Source of the DNA: Prolixibacteraceae bacterium
GTDB lineage: Bacteria; Bacteroidota; Bacteroidia; Bacteroidales; Prolixibacteraceae
Assembly (NCBI GenBank): GCA_016933815.1
Contig: JAFGAF010000392.1
Span: forward strand, 1 to 37,308
DNA length: 37,308 nucleotides
Reading direction: 5' to 3'
Both the position numbers and the translations under genes were made by a program. Below the pieces are notes generated by a model. The model ran no database searches, had not been told where the DNA came from, and saw only the letters and a list, made by a program, of their open reading frames with translations. Shown piece by piece: positions 36,334-37,308 of the stretch (positions are counted from its first letter, which is position 1; each line of letters opens with the position of its first letter).

Positions 36334-37308
36334 CTAAATTGCAACTTCAACTTTTGCAGCAATTTGTTTTGCCTGTTTGTCGAGTTCAGCTTCGAAACTT
36401 TTGAAAGTAGCATATTTGGGATCTTGCAATTCCCAACCAGCCATAAAAAAGAATTCAATTTGGCTCGAAATATCGAAAGTTGTGTAATAAGTTTGCGTAA
36501 TGCCCTCACCTTCTTCGGGTGCGGTAAGCACTTCTATTTGCCTGTTAGGTACAATAATGGCCATGCCCAGCATTTCGCCGTTGTAAGCTTGTTTATCGTG
36601 CGTAAAAAAGTACGAAACATTTTCTGACGGAATGTAATACACATCGTTTGAATGAAGGTTTACGATACCTGCTACCAGTTTTGCATCGCCGGCATCGTCG
36701 ACATTAACCATGCTTTTATAGAAAGGTTTTCCGGCTTCGATACAAATGCGGTGACGAACTGAAATTAAGCGTCCTTCGATATTGATACGATCAAATTTGA
36801 ACTCGAGAACCGAACGCAAGGGGCCTTCAACAATTTGCTTATAAGTACCTTCGGCACCGGGGCCAATAGGGTAAAGCTTTTCGGCCGATTGCAATGCTAT
36901 ACCTCCGGCGCCCAACGAGTTGCCCACTTTGAGAATATCCATCCCCCATGCTTGCATTTCGTGGTACGAAGGGGCACCTTCGACACCAACTCCGTCGAGC
37001 ACCATTTCAGAAGTAGTTTTTCCCCATATGTCGAAACCGTTACGGGCATCGAAATAGTTACGAAAACCCACAACATCGTTTTCCCATCCGGGACCTTCGA
37101 ACTGAAAAACCTTTTGAGTGGTTTCTGAATCATTGTTTTTCAACCTGTCGGCACGGGTCAGCTCCTTCGATGCATCACTTATTTCGGCAAAGCGAATATT
37201 GGTTAGCGGTTTCATTGTAAGCAAATCGTCGGCAAGCCAATCGATTGTAAATGTAGCCGTTTCACCTGCTTTCAGATCAACTTGAGCAAAAAGCATGTCC
37301 CATTTGCC
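36334..37308 (-). CDS. DUF4861-family protein (partial, N-terminus beyond the window)
   Basis: FEGPGWENDVVGFRNYFDARNGFDIWGKTTSEMVLDGVG...YHEMQAWGMDILKVGNSLGAGGIAL. The frame stays open to the edge (GKWDMLFAQ), so ATG 37296 is probably internal. Confidence 0.82.
   Translation of the reverse strand, partial: GKWDMLFAQVDLKAGETATFTIDWLADDLLTMKPLTNIRFAEISDASKELTRADRLKNNDSETTQKVFQFEGPGWENDVVGFRNYFDARNGFDIWGKTTSEMVLDGVGVEGAPSYHEMQAWGMDILKVGNSLGAGGIALQSAEKLYPIGPGAEGTYKQIVEGPLRSVLEFKFDRINIEGRLISVRHRICIEAGKPFYKSMVNVDDAGDAKLVAGIVNLHSNDVYYIPSENVSYFFTHDKQAYNGEMLGMAIIVPNRQIEVLTAPEEGEGITQTYYTTFDISSQIEFFFMAGWELQDPKYATFKSFEAELDKQAKQIAAKVEVAI

Noticed and set aside
1-37308. CRISPR arrays, tRNA/rRNA genes, IS elements, defence or toxin-antitoxin modules
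   Set aside because: Reading both strands and the ORF list, I saw no spaced direct repeats, cloverleaf/rRNA sequence, transposase, or recognisable defence protein families. A tRNAscan/CRISPR finder/DefenseFinder run would be needed for proof.

Overview
The window reads as a chromosomal segment of a Bacteroidota bacterium: AT-rich, with Bacteroidota-type gene families and TTTG-N~19-TAnnTTTG promoters. Left to right on + : end of an N-acetylmuramoyl-L-alanine amidase, dnaA, an EamA-like transporter, a YigZ/IMPACT protein, pyrB-pyrI, a GAF/fRMsr-like protein, a TPR histidine kinase, nadC, coaX, a TPR protein, an LptC-like lipoprotein, a CNNM/CBS (HlyC/CorC) protein, a SurA/PpiD-like PPIase and a NigD-like lipoprotein. 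A Cys-rich zinc-ribbon ORF and a GNAT lie on - before nadC. Then on - : a receiver-only regulator, a LuxR/NarL-type regulator, a multi-PAS HisKA_3 kinase, a Wzx-like flippase and an Oar-like TonB-dependent receptor. Then on + : an S41 protease, pnuC, a NadR-like nucleoside kinase and pdxB. The rest is on - : a PEGA lipoprotein, a NimA-like flavin protein, a beta-lactamase-fold lipoprotein with all catalytic motifs replaced, an AsmA-family protein, cinA and a DUF4861 protein running off the edge. I found no CRISPR array, tRNA, rRNA or mobile element, and no multi-gene system that is clearly new. The best leads are the degenerate serine hydrolase lipoprotein, a cluster of GGCATAA/TTATGCC half-sites in the oar/S41 divergent intergenic region, the receiver-only regulator with its own promoter and a hairpin in front of it, and the NAD/PLP cofactor operon.
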